Shown: positions 21,600 to 32,109 of the stretch, piece by piece
Layout of the letters: every line of letters starts with the position of its first letter
Numbering within the stretch: position 1 is the first letter of the stretch
Origin: Cocos nucifera
Taxonomy: Eukaryota > Streptophyta > Magnoliopsida > Arecales > Arecaceae
Assembly: GCA_006176705.1 (NCBI GenBank)
Contig: QRFJ01000061.1
Location: 1,170,243-1,234,242, forward strand
Direction: 5' to 3'
Length of the DNA: 64,000 nucleotides
The notes under the pieces: model-generated
What the model saw: only the letters and a program-made list of their open reading frames with translations
What the model was told of the DNA's origin: nothing
Databases searched by the model: none
Translations under genes and position numbers: made by a program

Positions 21600-23193
21600 G
21601 TTTAGCCGACCCCTCAGATCCACCCACCTCCTCCCGCTGAGGTCCCCCAAAGATAGTATTAATGATGCCCAGTAGGGGTTGATCTCCTTGCTGTTCTTCC
21701 CTCCTTGGTGGTTCTAGTTGCGGCAGTGCTCTCGGGCGCTCTTCTCTCGCCTCAAGCCAACGTCGCAGAAATCGGCCAAGCTAGCCTCGTCTGATGAGCT
21801 CCTCGATCTCGTCTTGAAGTTGAATGCATTCTTCGATATCGTAACCGTGGTCACGATGGTAGAGGCAATATTTGTTTGGATTGCGCTTGTCAGGATAACT
21901 GCGCATCCTTTCTGACCTTGGCAGCTGCTCCTTGATTTCCATCAGCATCTGAGTTTTCAGAGCATTAAGAGGGGCATAGTTGTGGAATCTTCTGGAGGGA
22001 GAGTTCCACTGTGCCCTTCGGTCAGGACTCTTTTGTCGACGAGCTCGGGGAGGAGTTTGGGCTCATCTGTGCTCAAGAGGGGTCCGAAAGCGCGACCGAG
22101 CTTCACTCGGCTTTTCTTCAAGTGCGAGCTTACTAGATTCACCCGCTTGCCGCTCTCATGCGGCCTCGTCATCCTTCAGTTTGAAGGCCTCCTCCATCCA
22201 AGCATAACCTTCAGCCCGAGCCAACATATCAGCAAAATTCCTGGGGTACTTTCTTTTCAGGGAAGATAAAAGACCATTCTTCTGAAGACCGCCCTTCAGC
22301 GCAGCCATGGCTACAAACTGGTCTAAGTTTTGGACCTCCAGCGCAGCAGCATTAAAGCGGCTGACGTAAGCTCGAATGGACTCCTCCCGCTTTATGTTGA
22401 TGAGGGAGTCTGAACCTCGTATTGGGCATCGACTGCTTATGAAGTGAGCAGCAAATCGATGGCTCATTTAGTCGAAAAAGAAGATCATGCCCGGCTTCAG
22501 TGCCAAGTACCAGTTCTTTGCTGCTCCCTTCAGGGTGGATGGAAAAGCTCGGCACAGGATCGCATCAAACGCGCCATGGAGCAGCATCATCGTTCGAAAA
22601 GCCTCCAAGTGGTCGACCGGATCTAAGGTTCCATCGTAGCTCTTGAATTGAGGGAGCTTGAAGTTCGGCAGGATGGGCTCCTGCATGATCCAAGCAGAGA
22701 AAGGAGGATCAATGTAGATGTCGTCGTGGTGGACTGAGGCGGCATGGCAAAGCTCCTCAATCCGTCGATCCATGTCCTGGAGCTTCTGATCGAGAGCATC
22801 ACCTCGATCATGGATCTCGAAGGGCTTTTGACTGTAAATGGGGAAGGTCTCTTTCGGAGAGGAGTCATGATCAGAACAGGGATCTTCTGCTATCCTTTTC
22901 CCCTTTCCAGGAGTAACGGGTCTGCCAACCTAAGTATGCCTTCTTTGGGCCGGTTCTTGAAATTCTGGCGAGGGTTTTTCCGGTTGGGCTACTGCCGAGG
23001 GTTGCTGCATGGGCTGCACCATTTTGGTGAGGTCTTGAACCTGCTGCACCAGCAAGTTGAACTACTCTGGATCCACCATGGCTGTCGGTGGAGGAGGTTA
23101 TGGTGCTGGTAATGGTGTTGGGGCTGGCGGATTTGGCTCAAATCTAACGACGGAGGTGGTGGATCGCCGAGTGGTTGTCTTCTTTAGGGGCAT
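21600..23193 (-). pseudogene. Tat element gag
   Basis: Starts at an ATG at 23193 (MPLKKTTTRRSTTS), 115 bp inside the 5' LTR. A Pro/Gln-rich N-terminus is followed by the gag core FSAWIMQEPILPNFKLPQ, YDGTLDPVDHLEAF and TLKGAAKNWYLAL (22468-22773). Then come SIRAYVSRFNAAALEVQNL and GGLQKNGLLSSL (22156-22467), and a zinc-knuckle-like YCLYHRDHGYDIEEC near 21840-21895. It would package element RNA. In-frame stops near 23055, 22470 and beyond make it non-functional. Confidence 0.85.
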
Positions 23194-23284
23194 CTCTAGA
23201 GCTGAAAGGGATCAAACGAATGAAAGATCGAAAGAAGAAAGCAAATAAAATCAACTAAGCACTTTGTTTAGAACAAGGGCTTAG

Positions 23285-23307
23285 GACCCTTCCTCTAGCA
23301 CCAATCT
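23285..23307 (-). promoter_or_regulatory. Primer-binding site region of the Tat element
   Basis: On the minus strand the LTR end ...CCAACA is followed by AGATTGGTGCTAGAGGAAGG, the position and form (TTGG-GC-GAGGAAGG) of Tat primer sites. I do not assign the tRNA. The second gypsy element shows the related GATTGGCACTTGAGGAAAG at 61425. Confidence 0.6.
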
Positions 23308-24444
23308 TGTTGGTGCAGAATCTGGTTGACGCCGGACTAGGCTGGAGCTGGAGAAAACGAGGTCGCTGTCGGTGACCTGTAAGGTAAGTCCTGACTGGAG
23401 ATGGAGGTGGCTCCGGCAGGACCCTCCAACAATCAAGTCAGCTCTTCTGGCCAGCAGAAATGGAATGCTCAGGAATGAAAGTGGCAGAGTAACGAGAAGA
23501 GGAAAAGAGCTTAGAGAGAACGTATTTAGAAGGTTCCTTATATAGGCGAAGCTCGTAACAAACTGATGGTGACAGCCGTAACTACCTGGTAGTGGACCGT
23601 TTGGGGCCACGTGGAGTTTGTTACAGGGGAGTAGTGTCCGTTGTCGTGATGCGCTAGTCTGTTGGGATTCAATGGTTGAAGCTCGGATGGAGTGGCTATT
23701 GGCGATGAAGAGCTTTATATCACAACAGTTCTGGAGAAGTTCGGACTTCTCCGAGGTTGTCCGCATATTGATTGGTTTGCCTTGAGCTGGGGGCTGAATC
23801 TGCGTAAAGGATGAAGTCCTTCTGGGCAATAGTAGAGAATTTGGCTGGAGGGAGCCTGCTTGGGCGACTGGAAGGAGTTCGACTGGAGAGAGATTAACTG
23901 AAAGGAGCTTGCCTGTTGACTGAAGGAGATTGACTAGGAGGGAATCCTTTGGGTGACTGCAAGGAGTCCGTACAAGGTTCCAAGCACCACGAAGTTAAGA
24001 TCCGCCATCTGCAGTAAAGCATTGAAGTTCGCTTAAGGAGTAGCTCCACCAATCTGTGGCTCTTGCCATGAGATCTAGTCTATGATGAAGAAATTCAGCC
24101 TGAGGGAGATTTGGTTAGATGAGGGTTTTGCTGGCTTCAAGGTCAGCCGGGGCCAGGTTATGCAAGAATTGAATGCTTAGCCAACTGCTTAGGTGATTGA
24201 CTTCACTGTTCTAGTTCATCCAAAAAGAAGCACGATTGGAGCCAGCCACTTATAATGAAGGAACTCAGCTGCTCTCATAATCTGCCACCAAACTTGTCTT
24301 AGGCGAGGTCCACAGCGTGCTACGGGCTCTGGAGTTTACTCATGCAACCTAGAAGATCGGTCGGTGGATTGAAGATTGGCGGTCGCGGGACCTTGGGGCT
24401 AGACTCCAGGCCTAACTTCGGCAGGAGTGGGTTCGACCCCAACA
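23308..24444 (-). repeat. 5' LTR of the Tat element (1137 bp)
   Basis: TGTTGG...CCAACA ends, with gag immediately inside on the minus strand. It is 72 bp longer than the other LTR because of a segment at about 23965-24040 bounded by AAGGAGT on both sides. Confidence 0.92.
23538..23544 (-). promoter_or_regulatory. TATA box of the Tat 5' LTR
   Basis: The minus strand reads CCTATATAAGGAACC; the TATATAA core is conserved at the same place in the other LTR (about 10850). It would drive genomic RNA toward lower coordinates. Confidence 0.65.
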
Positions 24445-25513
24445 ATTATAAAAGAAACTCTACTACAGTGGCTAGTTGGATCACCACTCCAATGATCGAC
24501 CAACTAAGCTGCCAACAAGGTAAATCAAGATATGACAAGCAATGGCATTTTAGGATGACTATAGAAAGATTTCTGATATTTCAACAATACATCCATAGAA
24601 AGATTCCTGATAAAATAAAAGATAAGATAGCTACAAAAAATCAGATAAGGCAGCTATGGGGAACCGAACTTGAAAGCCATTGAAGTCCAGGACTCCAACA
24701 AGGCTTAAATCTGCAGACTTCAAACCAAGTGAAGTCCACCAGATCCTTCCTCATTTATAACTAGAGAGGAAGGGCTCAAAGCAAATCATCGACCAAAAGA
24801 GAGAATCATTTCTTCCCTCCTTCCACCAGAGCAAATTTTTCTTCTCCATCCTCTCCAACCATCTTCCATTCTTTCCACGCTTATCCACTAGCAGCCCACT
24901 CACTTTTATCTTTCAGCCATCTATTTTTTCACTGACCTCTTCCACCATGAATCCCTTTCTTCCTATCAATCTGTCATTAAGCCACAGTATCTAGTATGTA
25001 TACTACTAGTATTTGAGTGTGATTAGTAGCTGAGAGTGTGTTTAAAGCATGTAAGGTGTGATTATTGTAAATCAACTACTAGGATGTATATGTAAGTACC
25101 TTTTAGCTCTAATGAAGCTTGTTTATCTCTTTTATTATTATTCTTAATTATCCCTCTCTTTTGTTAATCCAAAAAAATAGATTAAGGCAAAATACCATAG
25201 TAGTACTGTAGCAAAATACTATAGTAATACTATAGCAAAACACTGTAGTAGTACTATAGCAAAATACCGTAACACAAAGAGTAAAATGACTTGAATAGTG
25301 CTAAAAGTTGTACTGTAATCAACGGTATAGTCATTATATGATTTATTAGTTTAATATCTATTTGTTGTATATTAGTTTATTATCTATTTGCTTTACTTGC
25401 TATAGAAATCTAAGTTGTTTCAAAGTCTTATTTGCACTTATATTCTTGCATTCCGGGCTATTAGATGTATGGTATAAGCAAGCAATATCATATATCCCAT
25501 AGCTCGTATCATC
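24445..25513 (+). other. Caulimovirid copy A: intergenic region, promoter and transcript leader
   Basis: Continues the viral sequence interrupted at 10616. It matches, in inverted orientation, copy B at about 26463-27400. It carries a degraded TATA-like box (TTTATAAC, 24754-24761), aligned to a better one in copy B, and a polypyrimidine-rich stretch. No ORF of note is present. It is placed between the downstream ORF and the tRNA primer site, which is where caulimovirids have their promoter. Confidence 0.75.
25191..25262. repeat. Three 24-bp tandem repeats in the viral leader, copy A
   Basis: Units at 25191-25214, 25215-25238 and 25239-25262 follow AAxACxRTAGTARTACTRTAGCAA-type sequence; copy B has fewer units at about 26635-26675. 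Confidence 0.85.
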
Positions 25514-25525
25514 TGGCATCAGAGC
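25514..25525 (+). promoter_or_regulatory. Caulimovirid minus-strand primer site (initiator-Met type)
   Basis: TGGCATCAGAGC differs by one base from TGGTATCAGAGC, the site used by all caulimovirids to start reverse transcription. It marks the conventional start of the circular genome, between the leader and the movement-protein region. Confidence 0.8.
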
Positions 25526-25679
25526 CAAGTTGTCCTGGTAGGAAGGGATAGAGTGATATATAGCTATTGGTAAAACGCTCTGTTTACTGGCTCCAATATA
25601 CCCGTGTTAAGACGAGAGGGCATTTGAAGGGTCTTGTTAAGCCTTTAGGGATCCATTTTGGGTTGTACAGAGTAGTGAC

Positions 25680-26462
25680 CATTGCTGGTATCATTTGGTC
25701 TCTTGCTAAAAGCACGAGTAGGAATGAGGAAGTTGAGAAACCTACCTTCATTAGGACTATGTCACTTAAAAATTCATTTTTCTATATGTTTTGAGCTATT
25801 AGAAAATAGTATAGAAAATTGGAAAATCTCTAGGGTACCCAATAAAGAGATATATCATAAAAGTTCTTTTTTGTTTAGATCTAGCTATTATATTAAAACT
25901 ATCAAAAAAACTATGTTCATAGATACGGGAATACGGGCATATGGCGCAAAAGACAATCCAACTTTTGAGCCGAAAAGACTGAGAAGAAATTGGTCCTAAA
26001 TACAACTACTTGCATATAGGACTAGTTCAGATAGTCGTGTGACCTTTAACAAGAAAATGTCTCAATACTGCAATTCTTGGTTGCCTAAGAGATTGTAGAA
26101 ACCTAAAATATATGGATTTACTCTTAGGACTCATAGAAGCCAATCTAAGTGATGGGCCAATATTCTTTAATGTCTTCCCAGACTTTTTGGTCTCTCTAGC
26201 TGACCCCATCTATTAGATTGGCTTATCCTAAATCTGCAAACTGCAGGTTATGAGATGAAACCGGGAATAGAAAACTTAGCGGTAACCTATAGGGTCTACT
26301 ACAAGTGACCCTTAGACTAGGGACCAAAGGAGTTAACCCTAAAGGGTTAACCATCCTTTTCATGGCCAATCCAAGGAATAATTACGTTACCCCTAGGAGC
26401 TGAAATGGGAGGAGATAACACTCCCTGAGAAATAGACTCTAGCCCAAGTCATAGAGCCCAAG
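25680..26462 (+). pseudogene. Endogenous caulimovirid copy A: movement protein region, decayed
   Basis: Plus-strand frames give ENWKISRVPNKEIYHKS, then KTMFIDTGIRAYGAKD (about 25910-25955), QYCNSWLPKRL (about 26065) and KPGIENLAVTYRVYYK (about 26260-26305). The last is a motif of caulimovirid 30K-type cell-to-cell movement proteins. Several stops interrupt it. It follows the primer site as in the viral genome and ends abruptly at the junction with inverted copy B near 26462, before the coat-protein region. Confidence 0.65.
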
Positions 26463-27434
26463 AAATGTAAGTGCAAATAGGACTTTGAAATGACTTGGAT
26501 TTCTATAGCAAGTAAAGCAAATAGATAATAAACTAGTATAAAGTAAATGGATATTAAACAAATATATCATATAATGACTATACTATTGATTACAGTACAA
26601 CCTTTAGCACTATTTAGGTCATTTTACCCTTTATGCTACAGTGTTTTGCTATAGTATTGCTACAGTATTTTGCCTTAATCTATTTTCTTAGATTAACAAA
26701 AGAGAAAGATATTTAAGAGTAATAATAGAAGAGATAAACAAGCTTCATTAGAGCTAAAAGGTACTTACATAAATACCCTAGTAGTTGATCTACAATAATC
26801 ACACCTTACATGCTTTAAGCACACTCTCAGCTATTAATCACACTCAAATCCTAGAATGGCAGATTGATAGGAAGGAAGGGATTCGTGGTGGATGATGTTA
26901 GTGAAAAAGTGGATGGCTGGAAGATAAGAGTGAGTGGGCTGCTAGCAAATGAGCATGGAAAGAATAGGAGATGGTTGGAGAGGATGGAGAAGATGGAGAA
27001 GAAAAGTTTGCTTTGATGGAAGGAGAGAAGAAAGGATTCTCTCTTTTGGTCAATGATTTGCTTGGAGCCCTTACCCTGTATTTATAGATGAGGAAGGATC
27101 TAGCATACTTCACTTGGTTTGGAGTCCGCGGATTTAAGATTTGTTAAAGTCTGGGACTTCAATGGCTTTCAAGTTCGGTTCGTTGTAGCTGTCTTGTCTG
27201 ATTTCCTGTAGCTATTTTATCTTTTGCTTTGTTAGGAATCTTTCTGTGAATATTATTGAAGTGTCAAGAATCTTCCTGTAGTCGTCTTGAAATGCCATTG
27301 CTTGTCATATCTTGATTTGCTTTGTTGGTAGCTTAGTCAGCCGACCATTGAAGTGGAGATCTTGCTAGCTGTTGTAGTGGAGTTTTCTAATGATAATTGT
27401 AACTTTGCTCTTGGTTTAGAGTCAAAGTCATCTA
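26463..27434 (-). other. Caulimovirid copy B: intergenic region, promoter and leader
   Basis: Inverted match to 24445-25460. A TATAAATA box is present on the minus strand at 27079-27086, better preserved than in copy A. Reading the minus strand, similarity to copy A stops at about 26463, before a primer-site equivalent, so this copy lacks the genome start. The opposing arms and a ~1-kb spacer make a near-palindromic structure. Confidence 0.75.
27079..27086 (-). promoter_or_regulatory. TATA box of caulimovirid copy B
   Basis: The minus strand reads CATCTATAAATACAGGG, a good TATA context, in the position equivalent to the degraded box in copy A. Confidence 0.55.
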
Positions 27435-28541
27435 CAAGAAAATTTCTACCATTTATTTGGTAGGATCGTTAGTGGAAAACATTTTTTTTTCTTTTTCTTT
27501 TTCTTCTTTTTCTCTTTTTTCTTTTGTCCTTTTTTTATTTTTCATCTTTGAAGATTCGAGTGATGTCAAGTATGTCTTCGAGTTGATCTTCATCTCTGGT
27601 TGCCCATGAATTTGAGCCCTTGCAACCTTCAAGGTTGCTGTCAATTTCCTGTTGGGTGGAACAGCTTGGAATATCTTTTTCGGAAGAACAAGTCATCCAT
27701 GCCTAGCTTGGATTTCCTCCTTTGAGAAACAATAATTCATTTTTTACTTTCTCGGGATAATTGTTTGGGTTTGGCAAAGCATCCCAAGTTCCTTCTTTTG
27801 CATGGATGGTTATGGGTAAATCTGTTGTTACCCATATCCTTCCATCTTTCTAACACCTTTGTTCCTTTTAACATTTTGGCCATCCAATATACCTCAATAT
27901 AACTAGTGACTATACTTTTCCGTATCGAAACCCTCTACGAGTTTGTATTGATCTTCCGTAGAGGTGAAGGCATAGCCACTTTCTTAGGGTAGACTGACAT
28001 AGTAGATTTGAAAGGGATACATAACTTTTCCTATTCTCTTTCTTCGATTCCGCTGTAAATTTTTATTTTCAGCTATCCTCTACCTTCTCCTGCTTATGTT
28101 AGGATAGCACAGACTACATCTAGAAATATATCGATGGGGTTAGAGCAATCAATGGTGCTCATCTCGACAAGTCCCTTCTAAAGGGCTCTGATTTCGAGCT
28201 TGGTGATTCATACATTAATGTTTGGTATTGTGAGTCTCGTCAACACCAATCAATTATAAGGCAGATATGCTCTTTAAATAATTTCTTTGCATCATAAGAT
28301 TGGGTTACCTTATCGAGAATGATGTCCTGAAATTCTGGAGTTAGAACCTCTTGAGTCCTTTTCCAACAGTCAAGCCTTTTGAACTTAACCATTGTTGAAG
28401 TCTCTACTAGATCACAGATCTCAAAGAGAGTGATTATTTCAAGAGTAGTCTGGTTTGACCATTCTCCAACTAGTTTTATTTGTTCTTTAATCATCATTAA
28501 AGATAGTTCTTTATCAGATAGATGACTAACAAGAGCATCAT
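27435..28541 (-). pseudogene. Endogenous caulimovirid copy B: downstream ORF of unknown function, decayed
   Basis: Minus-strand counterpart of 9489-10579. An ATG at about 28541 or 28538 overlaps the polyprotein end, as in copy A. The best-kept frame (28240-28497) has IKLVGEWSNQTTLEIITL, MVKFKRLDCW and ILDKVTQSYDAKKLF. The C-terminus is Lys/Glu-rich (27480-27545), ending near 27435. Stops lie between these blocks. Both copies keep the same start overlap, length and basic tail, which argues that it was a real viral gene. Confidence 0.55.
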
Positions 28542-29160
28542 AGCTTTTCTAAAGTCTTTCCTCTGATCTAGGAGATGGGTTTCCCTTATTTTGTTGACTA
28601 TGTCATAAGTATTTTGAGAAAGGCTTGGATTGTAAAATGAGGGGATTGTTTTCTCCTAATTTTGAGATTGAGGAAATTTTCCTCTTTCAAAGGCAACCCT
28701 TTTGTTTGAATGGCTCTTTTGTAATCCATGTTCCTGCTAAAATTCACGTAATAAAATATCAGAAAGTGAGTTTGTTTCTCCTCTTATATATTCAATATTG
28801 AAATCAAAAATAGAAAGAATAGCCTACCATCGAGCAAAGATTTGTTTAGAGACTAAATTTTCCACATCTTTCTATTAAACGGATTTTGCCACCTTACAAT
28901 CGATGTGTAGGAGAAATTGTTGGTTTAACAGATCTTTCTGACAATTTCAAATTACTTTAACGATGGCAAGAATCTCTTTTTTGATGGTAGAATAATTTTT
29001 ATGAGTATCATTCTGCATAGCTGATGTAAATCTTACTAATTTTGCTTTACCATCTATTTTTTGTTTTAGAATGCCTCCGAAACCAAGGTCAAATGCATCT
29101 ATTTCTGCAATTTTAAAAGCATCCTGTTAAACTATGTTTAGATAGGAAAGGTGTTTTAAC
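28542..29160 (-). pseudogene. Endogenous caulimovirid copy B: RNase H
   Basis: Inverted match to copy A 8871-9488. Motifs on the minus strand include the catalytic strand around DAFDLGF (about 29080-29105), the TIKKEILAI helix (about 28960-28990), and the C-terminal FNIEYIRGETNSLSDILLRE (about 28745-28805). Interrupted by stops. Confidence 0.72.
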
Positions 29161-30090
29161 TTTTCTTTGATTTTTCTTATTGCCTCGTTGTGTTGCTCAT
29201 TCCATGCTAGTGGATTCTTCTTGAGTCGATCAGTCAAGATTTTCTTGTCTTTTGCAAGGGATTCATAGAAGTCGGAGATAATTTAGACACCCTAAAAACC
29301 TTTGTAATTATTGTCTTTGATTTTGTCTGAAAATTTATCAGCAAAATGTATAACTCTATTTATTGGTGAAATTTAGTCATATTTTATTTTGAATCCTAGA
29401 AACTGAATTTCAATTTGGAATAGTTTTATTTTGCTTGCTGAGATTACAAATCCATTTTTTATTATTGTGTTATAGAAGATGTTCAAATGTTTCCAATGTT
29501 GATCTATATTTTCTGAGAAATAAAGTACATTTATATACACTATTATAAAATTAGTATAAGGAAGAAAATTTTCATCATAATCTTCTGGAATTTAGAAGGT
29601 GCATTCTTAAACCAAATGGCATCATGTTCTAGTTGTAATGTCCAAATGGAGTGGTGAAGGTGGTTTTATATCCATCCTCCTTTATCTGTATTTGCCAAAA
29701 TCCAGATTTCATGTCAAATTTTGAGTAGATCCGAGATCCTTGAATCCTTTTTATTAGGTCTTGTTTATTCGGTATTGGATATCTTATCCATTGTAATACT
29801 TTATTTAGGGGTTTGTAGTTGATTGCTAATCTAGGTACCCTCTTTACTTTTCTACCGCATTTTCAATATAAAAGGTAGCACAGCTCCATGATGAAAAGCT
29901 TTTCCTAATCAGGTACTTTTCTAATAAGGATTTGATTTCTTCCTTATAGATTTCCAAAAGCCTTTTATTCATTTGAATAGGTCTGGCTTTGGTAGAGATC
30001 TTTTCTTCCTGAAATTCAGGAATGTAGGGTAAGTTGACATGATGCCTCTTTCGATACCTAAAAGCTAAAGACAGCTCTGAACAGACATTT
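29161..30090 (-). pseudogene. Endogenous caulimovirid copy B: reverse transcriptase
   Basis: Inverted match to copy A 7911-8870. Recognisable pieces are the VPRLAINYKPLNKVLQW-type segment at about 29780-29835, FDMKSGFWQIQ (about 29690-29725, better kept than in copy A), and a degraded MPFGLKN region at about 29600-29630. Many stops are present. Confidence 0.75.
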
Positions 30091-30590
30091 TCCTTGAATT
30101 AGTTTTCTAAGGCCAATATCCTTTCTTGGAATTTTGGATTAGACAAAGTTTTGTCTATCATATCATTCCTAATTTCATATGATAATTCATATACAAATTT
30201 CTCTTTACATTCAATAGCTTCTTTTAGCTGATTAAGAAATGATTCCTCTGATTTAGGGCAGAAATCAAATCTAATTCTTTTACCCTTAACAAAAGCGGTA
30301 ATTCCTCTTTCGATAATTGTAAAGGGTTTTATCAGGGTTAGAAAGGGATTTCTTAGTATAACTCCCTATCTAAGATTTTTTGACAAGTAAAAAATGATGT
30401 TTGGATGCATACACAAACAAGGATCTCAGAGATCTTATAATCTACCCTAAGATTTCCTCCATTGGCTGTTTGAATCTAACAAGTTGATTTTTCAAAATAT
30501 TTCAAAGGAATCAATCCTTCTCCTATACAATTTACATCAGCTCCAGAATCTATTAAGGTTTTATGCTGAAACCTATACCCTCCTTTGAGT
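30091..30590 (-). pseudogene. Endogenous caulimovirid copy B: aspartic protease
   Basis: Minus-strand LIDSGADVNC is encoded at about 30530-30557, the protease active site. It is followed by strands equivalent to copy A (CLCMHPNIIFYLSK region, about 30370-30420) and the run into the RT. Stops and frame changes are present. Confidence 0.7.
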
Positions 30591-31208
30591 TTGTACAAGA
30601 TTTCACAGAACTATTTTTGTTTCATATATCTTTCGATTGATCCTACAAAATCTTCAGATGTGTTTTCTTCTTTTATCATTAGAGCTTTTCCCTTTGATCT
30701 ATCGATTTCTAGGATGGGTTGTAGATCCTCATCTATCTTTTATTCGGTAGGACTTTCTTCTAGCAATCGCATCTTTTCTTTAAGGATGGTTATCTCTTTT
30801 TTCATCAAGGTTTGTTCCTTAATAAATCTTCTAGGATAGTTTTTTTGCCCTTTTGCTTGGTCTTCCTTAGTCTCTGGAAAACCTCAACTTGTGTATAAAA
30901 TTCTTGCTTTTCCACAGGATTGGAAGCCTTAGACTTTTGACCTTTTATTAAAATAAAAAACCTTTCTAATTGTTTGTCTTTCTTCTGGGTCTTTCAGAGA
31001 ATCAATCAAATTCATTATAAATTATTCTTCATTGGATAATACTGAGACTTCATTATCACTAGTATCATCCTTATCGGAATATTTATCACAACATGAACAT
31101 CCTTCAGAATTGTCTGATTCACATTCTGAGTTTAGATTCAAACTGCTTATTAAATCTTCCAATTTTTCTTTGATATCTTCCAAGGTCTTTCCTTCAGATA
31201 TTTCTTGG
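30591..31208 (-). pseudogene. Endogenous caulimovirid copy B: linker between coat protein and protease
   Basis: Inverted match to copy A 6830-7430, including the acidic segment around LNSECESDNSEGCSCC (about 31085-31140). Interrupted at 31208 by a 755-bp insertion and resumed at 31972. Confidence 0.65.
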
Positions 31209-31963
31209 TAGAGAATTCTGTACTAGCCCGAACCGGCAGGTACATCTCGTACTGAGCCAGACCGGAGAGGAACCGGGATGGTTCAGCTAGGGAAAGTGGT
31301 ATATCGGAGGAGGGAGAGGAAAAGAGAGGAAGAGATAGAGGAGAGAGAGAGAGAGGAGACACTATCAGAGGCCGATGGTGGCCCATTGTAGCCATTGGAG
31401 GGCCACGAAAGCCTCCGCGGCTCAACTGTCATCCGATAGAGCTTTTAAACGAGTGAGAAAGAGAGGGGGAGTGACATACCGAAGGGAGGCGCAACTGACG
31501 AAGGGGTTGCCAGAGTTTACCAGGTGGCCGCTGTGGCCATCGGACGATGGAAATCACATGGGTGGAGCTGCGGCTGCGGAGCAAGGGTGACCACCCCTGT
31601 TCCTTCATCGTGTTTTTTAAAAACGCCGATGATTAGTGAAGCCGGCAAACTGCCGGCAATCAGTTTGCCGGCTTTATCCTTTTCCAACTTTTTTAAAAAA
31701 AAAATCTGTGAAATAGGGGTGTTCACGCTTGCGATGCTGCATGCATGGAGTGCACCGTCCGGCGGCTATGGTGGCTAGCTAGAGACCATCCGATGGCCTC
31801 TCTGACAGCTTCCCCTCCCTCATTTTCTCTCCCCCCTCTCTATTTCTCTCTTTCTTTTTCTCCTCCCGGTTCGCTTCCTTGTGTCGGTTCACGCTAGTCC
31901 GGTCCGATACAGACTCATACCACCGGCCGGCCGGCCAGCACGGCATCGAGTCCGCGAACCTTG
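31209..31963. mobile_element. 755-bp non-autonomous repeat element inserted in caulimovirid copy B
   Basis: Comparison with copy A defines the insertion exactly. The flanks TTTCTTGG (31201-31208) and TCTCTTAG (31964-31971) are an 8-bp duplication of the viral TCTCTTGG with one change in each. The ends, TAGAGAATTCTGTACTAGCC and (complement of the right end) CAAGGTTCGCGGACTCGATG, recur in the shorter copy at 53457-53795. No protein is encoded; short frames are G-rich artefacts. An 8-bp duplication would fit a hAT-type element, but the ends are not clear inverted repeats. Confidence 0.65.
31639..31674. repeat. Perfect 14-bp hairpin with 8-nt loop
   Basis: AAGCCGGCAAACTG at 31639-31652 is exactly complementary to CAGTTTGCCGGCTT at 31661-31674. 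It lies inside the 755-bp insertion. Confidence 0.9.
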
Positions 31964-31971
31964 TCTCTTAG

Positions 31972-32095
31972 ATTTTTTTTATGTTTCTCTTGTAATATTT
32001 GTTGGCATAATGACCTTCTTGTTGCATTTGTAGCAGACCAGGGGTGCCTTCCTTTGATAATTTGTCCTCCTTTTGCCCTTTTTTGGGTGAGACCT
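31972..32095 (-). pseudogene. Endogenous caulimovirid copy B: coat protein zinc knuckle end
   Basis: The minus strand gives a zinc-knuckle start CYKCNKK with the following residues degraded (about 32000-32040), preceded by PKKGQKEDKLSKE, equivalent to copy A 6700-6790. Copy B ends here at a trinucleotide microsatellite; the coat-protein core is missing. Confidence 0.65.
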
Positions 32096-32109
32096 CGAAT
32101 AAGTCATGG

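Larger units (their letters stand above)
10617..24444 (-). mobile_element. 13.8-kb Tat-lineage Ty3-gypsy retrotransposon inserted in caulimovirid copy A
   Basis: The element starts TGTTGGTGCA and ends GACCCCAACA, with LTRs at 10617-11681 (3') and 23308-24444 (5') in the minus orientation. The flanks ATCAT (10612-10616) and ATTAT (24445-24449) are a 5-bp target duplication with one difference. Viral sequence resumes at 24445 in register with copy B. Order on the minus strand: gag, protease, RT, RNase H, archaeal-type RNase H, integrase, tandem array, and an antisense ORF before the 3' LTR. This order, with a second RNase H and an antisense extra ORF, is that of the Tat (Grande/RIRE2-like) lineage. 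Stops in every domain make it non-functional. Confidence 0.92.
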
